From NCBI GenBank assembly GCA_027492415.1, contig JAPUEV010000315.1, positions 1 to 6,568 on the forward strand: 6,568 bases of DNA. Reading direction: 5' to 3'. This DNA is from Ignavibacteria bacterium. Its GTDB lineage: Bacteria > Bacteroidota > Ignavibacteria > Tepidaquicellales > OLB5. The stretch's first letter is position 1. Each line of letters starts with the position of its first letter. Below the pieces are notes generated by a model, which saw nothing but the letters and a program-made list of their open reading frames with translations, searched no databases and was not told where the DNA came from. This document shows, piece after piece, positions 1 through 6,069 of this stretch. A program made the translations under genes and the position numbers.

Positions 1-67
1 GTCTCAGGAACAGTTAATCAATCCGCAATAATCATTCCATGAGCCTTCAGTTTTAAACCTGTAACTT

Positions 68-1282
68 TTAAGTTCTTTCTATTATCGTTGCAATACCCTG
101 TCCCACGCCAATGCACATTGCCGCAAGTCCGTATCTTAAATTCCTTTTTTCCATTTCATACAGCAGGGTAGTCAGTATCCTTGCGCCGCTCATGCCGAGC
201 GGGTGGCCTAATGCAATTGCGCCGCCGTTGACGTTCACTTTATTTATATCAAGACCAAGCTCATCTATACATGCAAGTGATTGTGCCGCAAACGCTTCGT
301 TCAGCTCTATCAGGTCTATCTGCTCAAGCTTTAGCCCGGCGCGCTCCAGTGCTTTTCGTGCCGCCGGTATGGGTCCCAGCCCCATGCAGTCAGGCTCTAC
401 ACCTGCCACCGCGCTAGAAACTATCCTTGCTCTTTTTTGCAGGCCAAGCTCTTCGGCTTTTTCCTTTGATGCAAGAAGTATTGCGCATGCGCCGTCATTT
501 ACCCCGCTGGAATTTCCCGCAGTTACAGTGCCGCCTTCTTTTGCGAATGCAGGTTTTAGCTTTGCAAGCTTATCAATTGTGGTATCAAGCCTGGGGAACT
601 CATCAACATCAAAAACCAGGGTCTCTTTTTTATTTATTATTTCTACAGGGATTATTTCATTTCTGAACTTTCCTGCAAGTATTGCATCCTTAGCTTTCTG
701 CTGAGAGCCCAGTGCAAACTCATCCTGTCTTTCCCTGGATATATTGTACCTCTTTGCAACATTTTCCGCTGTCTCTCCCATTGAGTATGGGTAATACATC
801 TTCGCAAGCTTCGGGTTTGTGAAGCGCCATCCTATAGTAGTATCGTAGACTGCATTTGTTCTTGTGAATGCTTCAGAAGCTTTTGGCATTACAAAAGGCG
901 CGCGGGTCATTGATTCAGTTCCTCCGGCAATCATTACATCGCCTTCCCCTGTCATTATTGCCCTTGATGCATCTATTACTGCCTGCATACCAGAACCGCA
1001 TAAACGGTTCACTGTTACGCCGCCAATAGTTATGGGCAGACCCGCAAGCAGAACACTCATTCTTGCAACGTTCCTGTTATCTTCACCTGCCTGGTTTGCG
1101 CACCCAAGCACAACATCTTCTATTATATCTTTTGATATTCCTTTATCTTCAAGGGTGCGTTTTACAACTTCCTTGATCACACCTGCAGCCATATCATCAG
1201 GCCTAACGTCTTTAAGCGACCCCGAATATTTTCCTATCGGCGTACGCGCCGCATCTGCAATAAACACCTCTTTTTTATGCAT
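68..1282 (-). CDS. Acetyl-CoA C-acyltransferase (thiolase), beta-ketoadipyl-CoA thiolase-like
   Basis: This is a complete 404-residue cytosolic thiolase. Such enzymes cleave a 3-ketoacyl-CoA with CoA to give acetyl-CoA and a shortened acyl-CoA, or run in reverse to condense two acyl-CoAs. The nucleophilic cysteine is Cys95 in NRLCGSGMQAV, NEAF lies at 328-331, the catalytic histidine is His360 in GGAIALGHPLGMSGAR, and the second cysteine is Cys390 in CIGVGQG. Length is normal for the family (about 390-400). The stretches GCANQAGEDNRNVARMS (60-76), MGETAENVA (168-176) and FDVDEFPR resemble PcaF/PaaJ enzymes of the beta-ketoadipate and phenylacetate pathways more than biosynthetic PhaA/AtoB. 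No other gene of either pathway is in the window, so the substrate is unsettled and a beta-oxidation role is possible. The ATG at 1282 starts directly before the conserved N-terminus; only a weak AGG lies upstream. It is transcribed away from the ATPase gene. Confidence 0.95.
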   Translation of the reverse strand: MHKKEVFIADAARTPIGKYSGSLKDVRPDDMAAGVIKEVVKRTLEDKGISKDIIEDVVLGCANQAGEDNRNVARMSVLLAGLPITIGGVTVNRLCGSGMQAVIDASRAIMTGEGDVMIAGGTESMTRAPFVMPKASEAFTRTNAVYDTTIGWRFTNPKLAKMYYPYSMGETAENVAKRYNISRERQDEFALGSQQKAKDAILAGKFRNEIIPVEIINKKETLVFDVDEFPRLDTTIDKLAKLKPAFAKEGGTVTAGNSSGVNDGACAILLASKEKAEELGLQKRARIVSSAVAGVEPDCMGLGPIPAARKALERAGLKLEQIDLIELNEAFAAQSLACIDELGLDINKVNVNGGAIALGHPLGMSGARILTTLLYEMEKRNLRYGLAAMCIGVGQGIATIIERT

Positions 1283-1301
1283 TTATGTACCTAAAAATTA
1301 C

Positions 1302-1319
1302 TTGATTTTATCAAAAATA
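1302..1319 (-). promoter_or_regulatory. Possible thiolase promoter -7 box overlapping a short inverted repeat
   Basis: On the minus strand TATTTTTG (1319 to 1312) fits the Bacteroidota -7 consensus TAnnTTTG and would give a leader of about 20-25 bases before the thiolase ATG. No TTTG is found at the expected upstream distance. TTGAT-TTT-ATCAA (1302-1314) is an inverted repeat that overlaps the box and could be an operator. The region is AT-rich, so both matches could be chance. Confidence 0.3.
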
Positions 1320-1356
1320 TTTCGCTAAATTACTTAATTATCACGCGTTAAACAAG

Positions 1357-1391
1357 GTAGAGGAAATTACAGGTAGTTCTGCTGAGCTACT
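1357..1391 (+). promoter_or_regulatory. Leader hairpin upstream of the STAND ATPase gene
   Basis: The arms 1372-1379 and 1384-1391 pair as an 8-bp stem around the four-base loop TGCT (GGTAGTTC against GAGCTACT, including two G-T pairs). Just before it lies GTAGAGGAAATTA (1357-1369), which recurs exactly at 5721-5733 in the leader of the small peptide gene. Its GGAAA could also pair with TTTCC at 1406-1410, enclosing the hairpin. No clear promoter is visible in 1283-1417 for the plus strand, so whether this part is transcribed is inferred. A clean T-run is absent, so it is not a convincing terminator. Confidence 0.4.
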
Positions 1392-1417
1392 GCCTTAAAA
1401 TTTATTTTCCTGGTGCT

Positions 1418-4252
1418 ATGCCTGTTAAAGAAAAATTAAGCGGGATAAGTTTACTTTCCCTGCTTCCAAAAAATTCCGTTAAGCCGCGTATTATAATCAA
1501 AGATGAAGCCCTTTCGTCTTCTCCGTTTATCATTTCAAAACACAGAAAAATTACTTCACCGTTCACCGGCAGGATAAAGGAGCTCGATTACCTCCGTACG
1601 CTCTACAGTGAAACTATACAAAGGATCAAAAAGCAAAACTCAGGAGCCACGCTTAACAGCAAACCTATTATTGCAGCAATAAAAGGCGAGCCGGGCATTG
1701 GTAAAAGCAGGCTGGTAAGTGAATTTATCAAACAGATCACAAAAGCCCGTGGCAATGATATTAACAGCGTACTTGCCGGAAAGAATTTAAATACCGGGCA
1801 GGAGCCCTGCGGAATGTTCCGTGATATTATCCCGGGGCTTAATACTATAGGCGGGCCATTAAACGCTGACGAAAGTAATATTACTTTAAATAATACTGTA
1901 AAAGAATACCTTTACAAAAAAGCTATAGCTTTAAATAAACAAAACGCACCGCTTACCCTGGTTTTTGAAGATATGCAGTGGGCTGATGAAATGTCTCTTA
2001 GTATCCTTGAACATATTTTAAAAACCATTAATATTATAGAAGATAAAGATCAGCCCCAGATACTTATAGTTCTGAATTACCGGAATAATTTTAAACCTTC
2101 CAAAGTATTAAGAACAGAAAGTGATTACCGTGAACTAACAGTTCAGGGCTTGGGTGATGCTGATACCACAAAACTAATTGAAAGCCTTTTGCCTCCGGGA
2201 ACATCTCCGGGTAAATTACCCCGTATTATAACAGACCGGTCAGACGGCAACCCTTTTAATATAGAGGAATGGTGTGCGCTTTTATGCAGCAGTAAAAAGC
2301 TCTCTAAAATACCGCAGACAATAAAGCACCTGCTTGTTGATAAGGTAAGCAGCCTGAACCCCGAAGAGAGATCGATACTTATTATTGCAAGCGTTCTGGG
2401 CAGAAAGTTTGAGCTTAAGATTGTAAATGAAATACTGAAGCTGGCGGGTAAGCCCCTTGCGGCAAAACATATCATGAAAAGCCTTGAAGAGAAGCTCTTT
2501 ATTGTTAATCTGACAGGCGATGTATATGAGTTCCGCCATGATATCCTGCAGGAAACCATTTATAGTGAGCTTAGAAAAGACGTAAAGCAAAACGTGCACC
2601 TGCTTGCCGGCGAGGCTATAGAGAACCTCTTCCCGGGGAAGCTTACAGCTTACTTTTACGGGCTTGCCCGCCATTATACAGCAGCTAAGAACGAAGAGAA
2701 ATCAATTTACTACCTCGAAAAAGCGGGCGATAAAGCAAAGGATAATTATGAACATGAACGGGCTTTAAGGCATTTCAGGCAATTACTGAAAATGATAAGC
2801 GGCAGCAAAAGTTATGAAATTACTTTTAAGATGTGCGATGTACACATGAACCGCAGCGAATGGAATAAACAAATTGAATTATGTGAGAGTATTTTGAAAA
2901 CCAGCCCAAGACTAGATAAGAATATCAAGGCAGAGTGTTATAAAAGAATAGCAAATTGTTTAAAATTGAAAGGAGAGTATCAAAAAGCTTTATCACTTTA
3001 TAAAAACATATTAAAAATATTTAAAAACATTTGTGAAGATATACGCCTATGTACATTTTACGAAGAAATGGGTAAGTTGTGTATTTTGTTGTCAAAGTAT
3101 GAAAAGGCAGCAAATTATTTTAGAATGCAATCTGAATTAGCAGAGAAATTAAATTCAGATTATTTTCAGGCAAAAGCATTCGAAAATTTTGGATTAATCC
3201 ATAGACAAAAAGGTAACTATACAATTAGTCTTAAGCTTTATGAAAAATCTTTAGAAATATATAATAGAAAAAATTACAAAGAAGATAAAATAAAAATTTT
3301 GGACAAGTTTGGAACTGTATATTTTCATTTGGGGAATTTCGGTTTATCGGAAAAATATTATCTATTGGCTTTAAAAACTAGTAAAAACATTTTAAAAAAG
3401 GACGAATATACCTCTTTGCTTGGCAACTTAGGAGTATTATACATTTCTCAAAATTTACTATTTAAAGCAAAAAAGATCTTATTTAAGAAAGTTAAAATTT
3501 GTAAAATTATAAACGACTATATAGGATTAGCCAACAGCTTTTTTTCTTTAGGCAATATATTTTTAAAAAAAAATCAGTACAATGAAGCAAAAAAATATTA
3601 TTCATACTCTTTAAATATAAATCTCTATGCAAATAAGCTGCAGAGTATAGCGTACATTTATTCAAACCTAGGGATTTTGCATCAACAATTAGAGGAATTT
3701 ACTACAGCTGAAAAATATTTTTTTAAACAATATACAATCGAAAAGAAACTTGGCAATAAGGAAGGACAGGTAAGAGCATATTTGAGCTTGGGAATTTTAA
3801 ATATGTTATGCGATAAATTCAAATTATCAGAAAAATTTTATAAGAAAGCTCAGAAAATTGCAAGGAGATCAGCATTGCATTTTTTGAATGCAATTTTAGA
3901 ATGTAATCTGGCGGATATTTACAGCAGGGTATGTAACTTTAATTTAGGAATTAAACATATAGAAGAGGCCGTAATAATTTGTAAAAAATATAATTTTGAG
4001 GATCAGTTATTTTTTAGCGAAATACTAAATATAAAAATATTATTTTTAAAAAAGCTTCAGGAATATAAAATTAACATTATTAACCAACCCAAATCCAGAA
4101 TGGAAGAACTGGAAATTAAACAACTGCAAACAATTCTTACGCAATGTAAAGACTTGAATAAACAAAAATATTTAATTCGTGAAATTAAGCATTTAAAAAT
4201 TATGTGCGGCAGAAAATCTTCGTTAATAAAAAACAAATCAACTATAATTTAA
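1418..4252 (+). CDS. STAND-type AAA_16 ATPase with C-terminal tetratricopeptide repeats
   Basis: This 944-residue protein is a signal-transduction NTPase of the STAND kind, related in layout to the ATPase-TPR halves of adenylate cyclase-linked and MalT/LAL regulators. A short tail (1-45) leads into SPFTGRIKELDYL (47-59), the usual start of the AAA_16 domain. Walker A is GEPGIGKSR (90-98), Walker B is LTLVFEDMQWAD (179-190), a sensor-like LIVLNYR lies at 216-222 and SDGNPF at 275-280. A winged-helix-like region follows (about 305-400, with EFRHDILQETIY at 371-382). About nine TPRs run from 505 to 857, one every roughly 40 residues, with typical LG-Y and A-YY/F positions. No N-terminal cyclase or kinase and no C-terminal LuxR helix-turn-helix is present, so the output is unknown. 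The ATG at 1418 is the first possible start after an in-frame TAG at 1358; no Shine-Dalgarno is seen. Base composition drops sharply from about codon 505 onward. No signal peptide or membrane segment is seen; it is probably cytosolic. Confidence 0.88.
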   Translation: MPVKEKLSGISLLSLLPKNSVKPRIIIKDEALSSSPFIISKHRKITSPFTGRIKELDYLRTLYSETIQRIKKQNSGATLNSKPIIAAIKGEPGIGKSRLVSEFIKQITKARGNDINSVLAGKNLNTGQEPCGMFRDIIPGLNTIGGPLNADESNITLNNTVKEYLYKKAIALNKQNAPLTLVFEDMQWADEMSLSILEHILKTINIIEDKDQPQILIVLNYRNNFKPSKVLRTESDYRELTVQGLGDADTTKLIESLLPPGTSPGKLPRIITDRSDGNPFNIEEWCALLCSSKKLSKIPQTIKHLLVDKVSSLNPEERSILIIASVLGRKFELKIVNEILKLAGKPLAAKHIMKSLEEKLFIVNLTGDVYEFRHDILQETIYSELRKDVKQNVHLLAGEAIENLFPGKLTAYFYGLARHYTAAKNEEKSIYYLEKAGDKAKDNYEHERALRHFRQLLKMISGSKSYEITFKMCDVHMNRSEWNKQIELCESILKTSPRLDKNIKAECYKRIANCLKLKGEYQKALSLYKNILKIFKNICEDIRLCTFYEEMGKLCILLSKYEKAANYFRMQSELAEKLNSDYFQAKAFENFGLIHRQKGNYTISLKLYEKSLEIYNRKNYKEDKIKILDKFGTVYFHLGNFGLSEKYYLLALKTSKNILKKDEYTSLLGNLGVLYISQNLLFKAKKILFKKVKICKIINDYIGLANSFFSLGNIFLKKNQYNEAKKYYSYSLNINLYANKLQSIAYIYSNLGILHQQLEEFTTAEKYFFKQYTIEKKLGNKEGQVRAYLSLGILNMLCDKFKLSEKFYKKAQKIARRSALHFLNAILECNLADIYSRVCNFNLGIKHIEEAVIICKKYNFEDQLFFSEILNIKILFLKKLQEYKINIINQPKSRMEELEIKQLQTILTQCKDLNKQKYLIREIKHLKIMCGRKSSLIKNKSTII

Positions 4253-4800
4253 ACAACAAAAAAAAATGGACAGAACATTATTATTTTTACCATTATTAAA
4301 CGGATGCGACGTAAGAGTTACACTTGAGTATATCGGTAGCCCTCAAACCATTACTTATCCTAAACGAATTTCATCTGAAACTCATACATTAAATTTAGAA
4401 TGGAATCAAAAGGTAAGAACCATAGAGGTGACCGACCAAAACGGAACCAAACATATTTTGGAAACTCAAATATTGCCGAGTCCGGTAAATGGCGTAATAG
4501 TTAAATATGGTATTTATTCTAATCTGAAGTTTCCCCCATCATTTCAGGTATTAGCTTATGAAATGATAGATGTTAAATTAATGTTATCTAAATGGAGGAA
4601 AAGCGTAAAAGACAATCATCTTGATTCCGCAATAAAAACAAAAGAAATAGAATTTTCAATTATTCCCTTTAATCCAAATAATTGATTATGCCAGATTTAA
4701 TAATTATTATTTTACACTGTTAAGAATAAGGAATGCTTGCAAATACAGAGTATTATTTTCTTTTAATACAAAATCTTTATTCTTTACGGTGTATTTTTCA
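2930..4800. other. AT-rich block covering the TPR half, the 139-residue gene and the end of the truncated neighbour
   Basis: Counting single 60-base lines by eye gives 43% G+C at 2401, 35% at 2821 and 2881, then 23% at 2941, 18% at 3001 and 17% at 3541. The 139-residue gene is mostly 23-37%. Composition recovers to about 42% at 4801 and 50% at 5041. Codon choice changes with it to AAA, TTA and ATT/ATA. The reading frame continues unbroken through the left edge. No transposase, integrase or obvious terminal repeat marks the edges, which are approximate. Confidence 0.6.
4266..4685 (+). CDS. Hypothetical protein, 139 residues, coupled to the STAND ATPase
   Basis: I do not recognise this protein. 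It starts 13 bp after the ATPase stop and almost certainly shares its transcript; the start has no Shine-Dalgarno but sits at the end of a nine-A run (4258-4266), and A-rich starts are common in Bacteroidota. The sequence looks beta-rich in residues 15-95, with alternating hydrophobic residues such as VRVTLEYI, TLNLEW and GVIVKYGIY, followed by an amphipathic Lys-rich part (105-125) and a short beta-like end (EIEFSIIPF). The N-terminus MDRTLLFLPLLNGC superficially resembles a lipoprotein signal, but the hydrophobic core is only seven residues and the lipobox LNGC is poor, so a cytosolic protein is at least as likely. It lies in the same AT-rich block as the TPR half of the ATPase, which suggests they travel together as partner and sensor. 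Confidence 0.7.
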   Translation: MDRTLLFLPLLNGCDVRVTLEYIGSPQTITYPKRISSETHTLNLEWNQKVRTIEVTDQNGTKHILETQILPSPVNGVIVKYGIYSNLKFPPSFQVLAYEMIDVKLMLSKWRKSVKDNHLDSAIKTKEIEFSIIPFNPNN

Positions 4801-5537
4801 AGTTCTGTTAAGTACTGATTATTTTCACGATCCGGGCTTTCAAACATCCTAACTGCCAGGTAACGGCTGTAGATCACAGGATGTTTTTCCCGGTATATAT
4901 CTTTATTTGCTTCAATGATCGCAATAATTTCATTATAGAATGTCATTTGCTTTACTTCAATGCCAAGTGCAGCGGATTTAATATATCCATCCAGCTTCAT
5001 GCACATCCATATATTATCCGTAAGCCTGCTGATCTTCTCAAGGCTCTCCCCCCGCTTTTTCCTTTTCCCGCCTGATAACTCTTCGCACTCAAGTATATAA
5101 AGCAAATTATAATATTCCGTATCTTTATTCGTTTCTGCTTTAACTTTTTGCTTTATTAACTGAATGTGTTTCCGGTAACTCTTCTCTGCTCCCTTAGCCT
5201 TCAGTATATCAATCAGCAAATCCCTCTGAGCGGCGATAATATCTTTCTCCTCCAGCAGCAGAAATAACTCTGCAAGCTTAACAAAATCCGAGAGTACCAT
5301 CCTGAAATTTGCTTCCGTGATCCCGGAATTCTGCTCACCGGAAGCATTATCCTCGAGTACCGCTTTTCTTAATTCTTCCTTTGAATATTCCGCTCTTGGA
5401 TTTTCCTGTACCCATTTCCACAACCTCTTTACCCGTTCGTTTTTATTAAAGTAAGGTGAATCAACCAGCTCTGAAAACCGCTTTATGTTCTCCTTCTGTA
5501 ATACTGATACCATTTCCTGAAAACGCGTTTTTTTCAT
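4707..5537 (-). CDS. SPYFNKN-family hypothetical protein, probably C-terminally truncated
   Basis: This 276-residue, mainly helical protein resembles the N-terminal half of a hypothetical family I know from Bacteroidota, usually about 500 residues. The recognisable parts are ENIKRFSELVDSPYFNKNERV (17-36, SPYFNKN at 27-33) and LSDFVKLAELFLLLEE (82-97). The function of the family is unknown to me. The protein ends at LYLQAFLILNSVK, where full-length members would continue into helical repeats and a C-terminal segment like that of the protein at 6070-6568. The stop lies only 21 bp from the stop of the converging 139-residue gene and within the AT-rich block, which fits truncation by the event that brought in that block. 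A naturally short subfamily cannot be excluded. The ATG at 5537 follows GAGGT directly, too close to act as a normal Shine-Dalgarno, and fits the conserved N-terminus. An AT-only 12-bp palindrome (4698-4709) lies at its end. Confidence 0.75.
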   Translation of the reverse strand: MKKTRFQEMVSVLQKENIKRFSELVDSPYFNKNERVKRLWKWVQENPRAEYSKEELRKAVLEDNASGEQNSGITEANFRMVLSDFVKLAELFLLLEEKDIIAAQRDLLIDILKAKGAEKSYRKHIQLIKQKVKAETNKDTEYYNLLYILECEELSGGKRKKRGESLEKISRLTDNIWMCMKLDGYIKSAALGIEVKQMTFYNEIIAIIEANKDIYREKHPVIYSRYLAVRMFESPDRENNQYLTELEKYTVKNKDFVLKENNTLYLQAFLILNSVK

Positions 5538-5571
5538 ACCTCAAAAAAAGTTCATTTTTGGTTTAAATATT

Positions 5572-5582
5572 GATTTGCAAAT
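5572..5582. repeat. Palindromic 11-mer GATTTGCAAAT, copy 1
   Basis: ATTTGCAAAT (5573-5582) is a perfect 10-bp palindrome preceded by G. It overlaps the -7-like box TATATTTG of the minus-strand gene at 4707-5537, where a bound protein would block transcription. An exact second copy lies 65 bp away in the same divergent spacer. Confidence 0.5.
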
Positions 5583-5585
5583 ATA
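5578..5585 (-). promoter_or_regulatory. Possible -7 box for the gene at 4707-5537
   Basis: TATATTTG on the minus strand (5585 to 5578) matches TAnnTTTG. The nearest upstream TTTG (5613 to 5610) is 24 bases away rather than about 19, so the match is incomplete. It would give a leader of about 35 bases. Confidence 0.35.
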
Positions 5586-5636
5586 ATGAAATATATTGAA
5601 AAATTGCGTCAAATTAAAATATATACAGTTTTTAAC

Positions 5637-5647
5637 GATTTGCAAAT
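5637..5647. repeat. Palindromic 11-mer GATTTGCAAAT, copy 2
   Basis: This is an exact repeat, in the same orientation, of the 11-mer at 5572-5582. It ends 14 bp before the TTTG of the small peptide gene promoter (5662), a position suited to an activator or to a protein that loops to copy 1. Confidence 0.5.
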
Positions 5648-5661
5648 TGAAAATATTCTTG

Positions 5662-5692
5662 TTTGATTCAGCCCGACCGCGGATTAACTTTG
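5662..5692 (+). promoter_or_regulatory. Bacteroidota-type promoter of the small peptide gene
   Basis: TTTG (5662-5665) and TAACTTTG (5685-5692) are separated by 19 bases. This agrees with the known Bacteroidota primary sigma-factor consensus TTTG at -33 and TAnnTTTG at -7. Transcription would start at about 5696-5700, giving a leader of about 100 bases before the ATG at 5801. Confidence 0.75.
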
Positions 5693-5696
5693 TAGC

Positions 5697-5800
5697 GTAA
5701 TCAATTTTCTCCTGCCGGCAGTAGAGGAAATTAAAAACAGCAAGCGGAGCATAAGCTCCGGCTGAATTTCCAACTAAATCTTCATAAGGAGAAAAAACCA
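5697..5800 (+). ncRNA. Structured 5' leader with two alternative stems
   Basis: A first hairpin pairs 5703-5714 with 5719-5732 (12 bp, two-base bulge at 5722-5723, loop CCGG). A second, extended hairpin pairs GGAAATT (5726-5732) with AATTTCC (5765-5771), AGC (5739-5741) with GCT (5761-5763), and CGGAGC (5745-5750) with GCTCCG (5755-5760) around an ATAA loop. The segment 5726-5732 is needed by both, so the outer parts exclude each other, while the inner 6-bp hairpin can form either way. Neither stem covers the ribosome binding site directly. I do not recognise a known riboswitch class. The 5' end is inferred from the promoter. Confidence 0.5.
5786..5791 (+). promoter_or_regulatory. Strong Shine-Dalgarno sequence of the small peptide gene
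   Basis: AAGGAG lies nine bases before the ATG at 5801. It is the only strong, well-spaced ribosome binding site in the window; the other starts have weak, badly placed or no such site. It supports real translation of this short gene. Confidence 0.8.
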
Positions 5801-5992
5801 ATGAAAAAATTAACACCAAAGTCCGTATTATTCGGATTACTGTTTGCTGCTGCAGCATGTTTTCTTTCTGTTAACACATTTGCAGAAAACAATGTTGATC
5901 ACGCAAAAAAGATCAGCTGGTATGATGGTGATGAAGGCGCACCGGGAGATACTACCGATGGCGGTATCCGTACACCGGGCCCCGGACACTAG
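5801..5992 (+). CDS. Small secreted peptide with signal sequence, 63 residues
   Basis: I do not recognise this peptide family. The N-terminus is a textbook Sec signal: basic residues K2, K3 and K7, a hydrophobic core of about 17 residues (VLFGLLFAAAACFLSVN), and a T-F-A site with likely cleavage after Ala28. The mature part would be 35 residues, beginning ENNVDHAKK and continuing with an acidic, glycine- and proline-rich tail that contains SWYDGDEG and ends in RTPGPGH. It has no cysteine, so no disulfide or lanthionine bridges are expected after cleavage. Cys20 sits within the hydrophobic core and is a poor lipobox. The gene has its own promoter, a structured leader, a strong Shine-Dalgarno and a terminator, so it stands alone and is probably well expressed. 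An exported signalling or antimicrobial peptide, or a small envelope protein, are all possible. Reality as a gene is well supported; function is not. Confidence 0.72.
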   Translation: MKKLTPKSVLFGLLFAAAACFLSVNTFAENNVDHAKKISWYDGDEGAPGDTTDGGIRTPGPGH

Positions 5993-6018
5993 GCTGAGCA
6001 TGTTCAAAATGACATAAA

Positions 6019-6059
6019 AAAAGCGGGATATATACTCTATCCCGCTTTTATTTTTTTTT
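6019..6059. terminator. Strong bidirectional rho-independent terminator
   Basis: AAAAGCGGGATA (6019-6030) pairs perfectly with TATCCCGCTTTT (6038-6049) around a seven-base loop. On the plus strand it is followed by A and nine Ts (6051-6059), ending the small peptide transcript. On the minus strand the stem runs into seven Ts (complement of 6016-6022), so it can also end the transcript of the gene at 6070-6568. Confidence 0.92.
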
Positions 6060-6069
6060 GCTGCCTGCT

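Noticed and set aside
1..42. Open plus-strand frame at the left edge (ending ...NQSAIIIP, TGA at 40-42) as the end of a gene
   Set aside because: Thirteen residues are too few to support a gene. The 67 bases left of the thiolase stop hold nothing else I can support.
111..704. 197-residue open frame on the plus strand
   Set aside because: It lies antisense to the well-supported thiolase, is serine- and proline-rich as antisense frames usually are, and resembles no family.
2917..4728. TAAGAATA at 2917-2924 and 4721-4728 as direct repeats bounding the AT-rich block
   Set aside because: An 8-base AT-rich match is expected by chance in this DNA, and no further flanking identity or mobile-element gene supports it.
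5541..5858. 105-residue open frame on the minus strand with a hydrophobic N-terminus
   Set aside because: It runs through the promoter, leader and signal-peptide region of the small peptide gene in antisense; its hydrophobic start mirrors that region and its end is AT-rich spacer.
5801..5860. Small peptide as a lipoprotein using Cys20
   Set aside because: The cysteine lies within the hydrophobic core, is followed by more hydrophobic residues, and lacks the leucine at -3; cleavage after Ala28 fits better.
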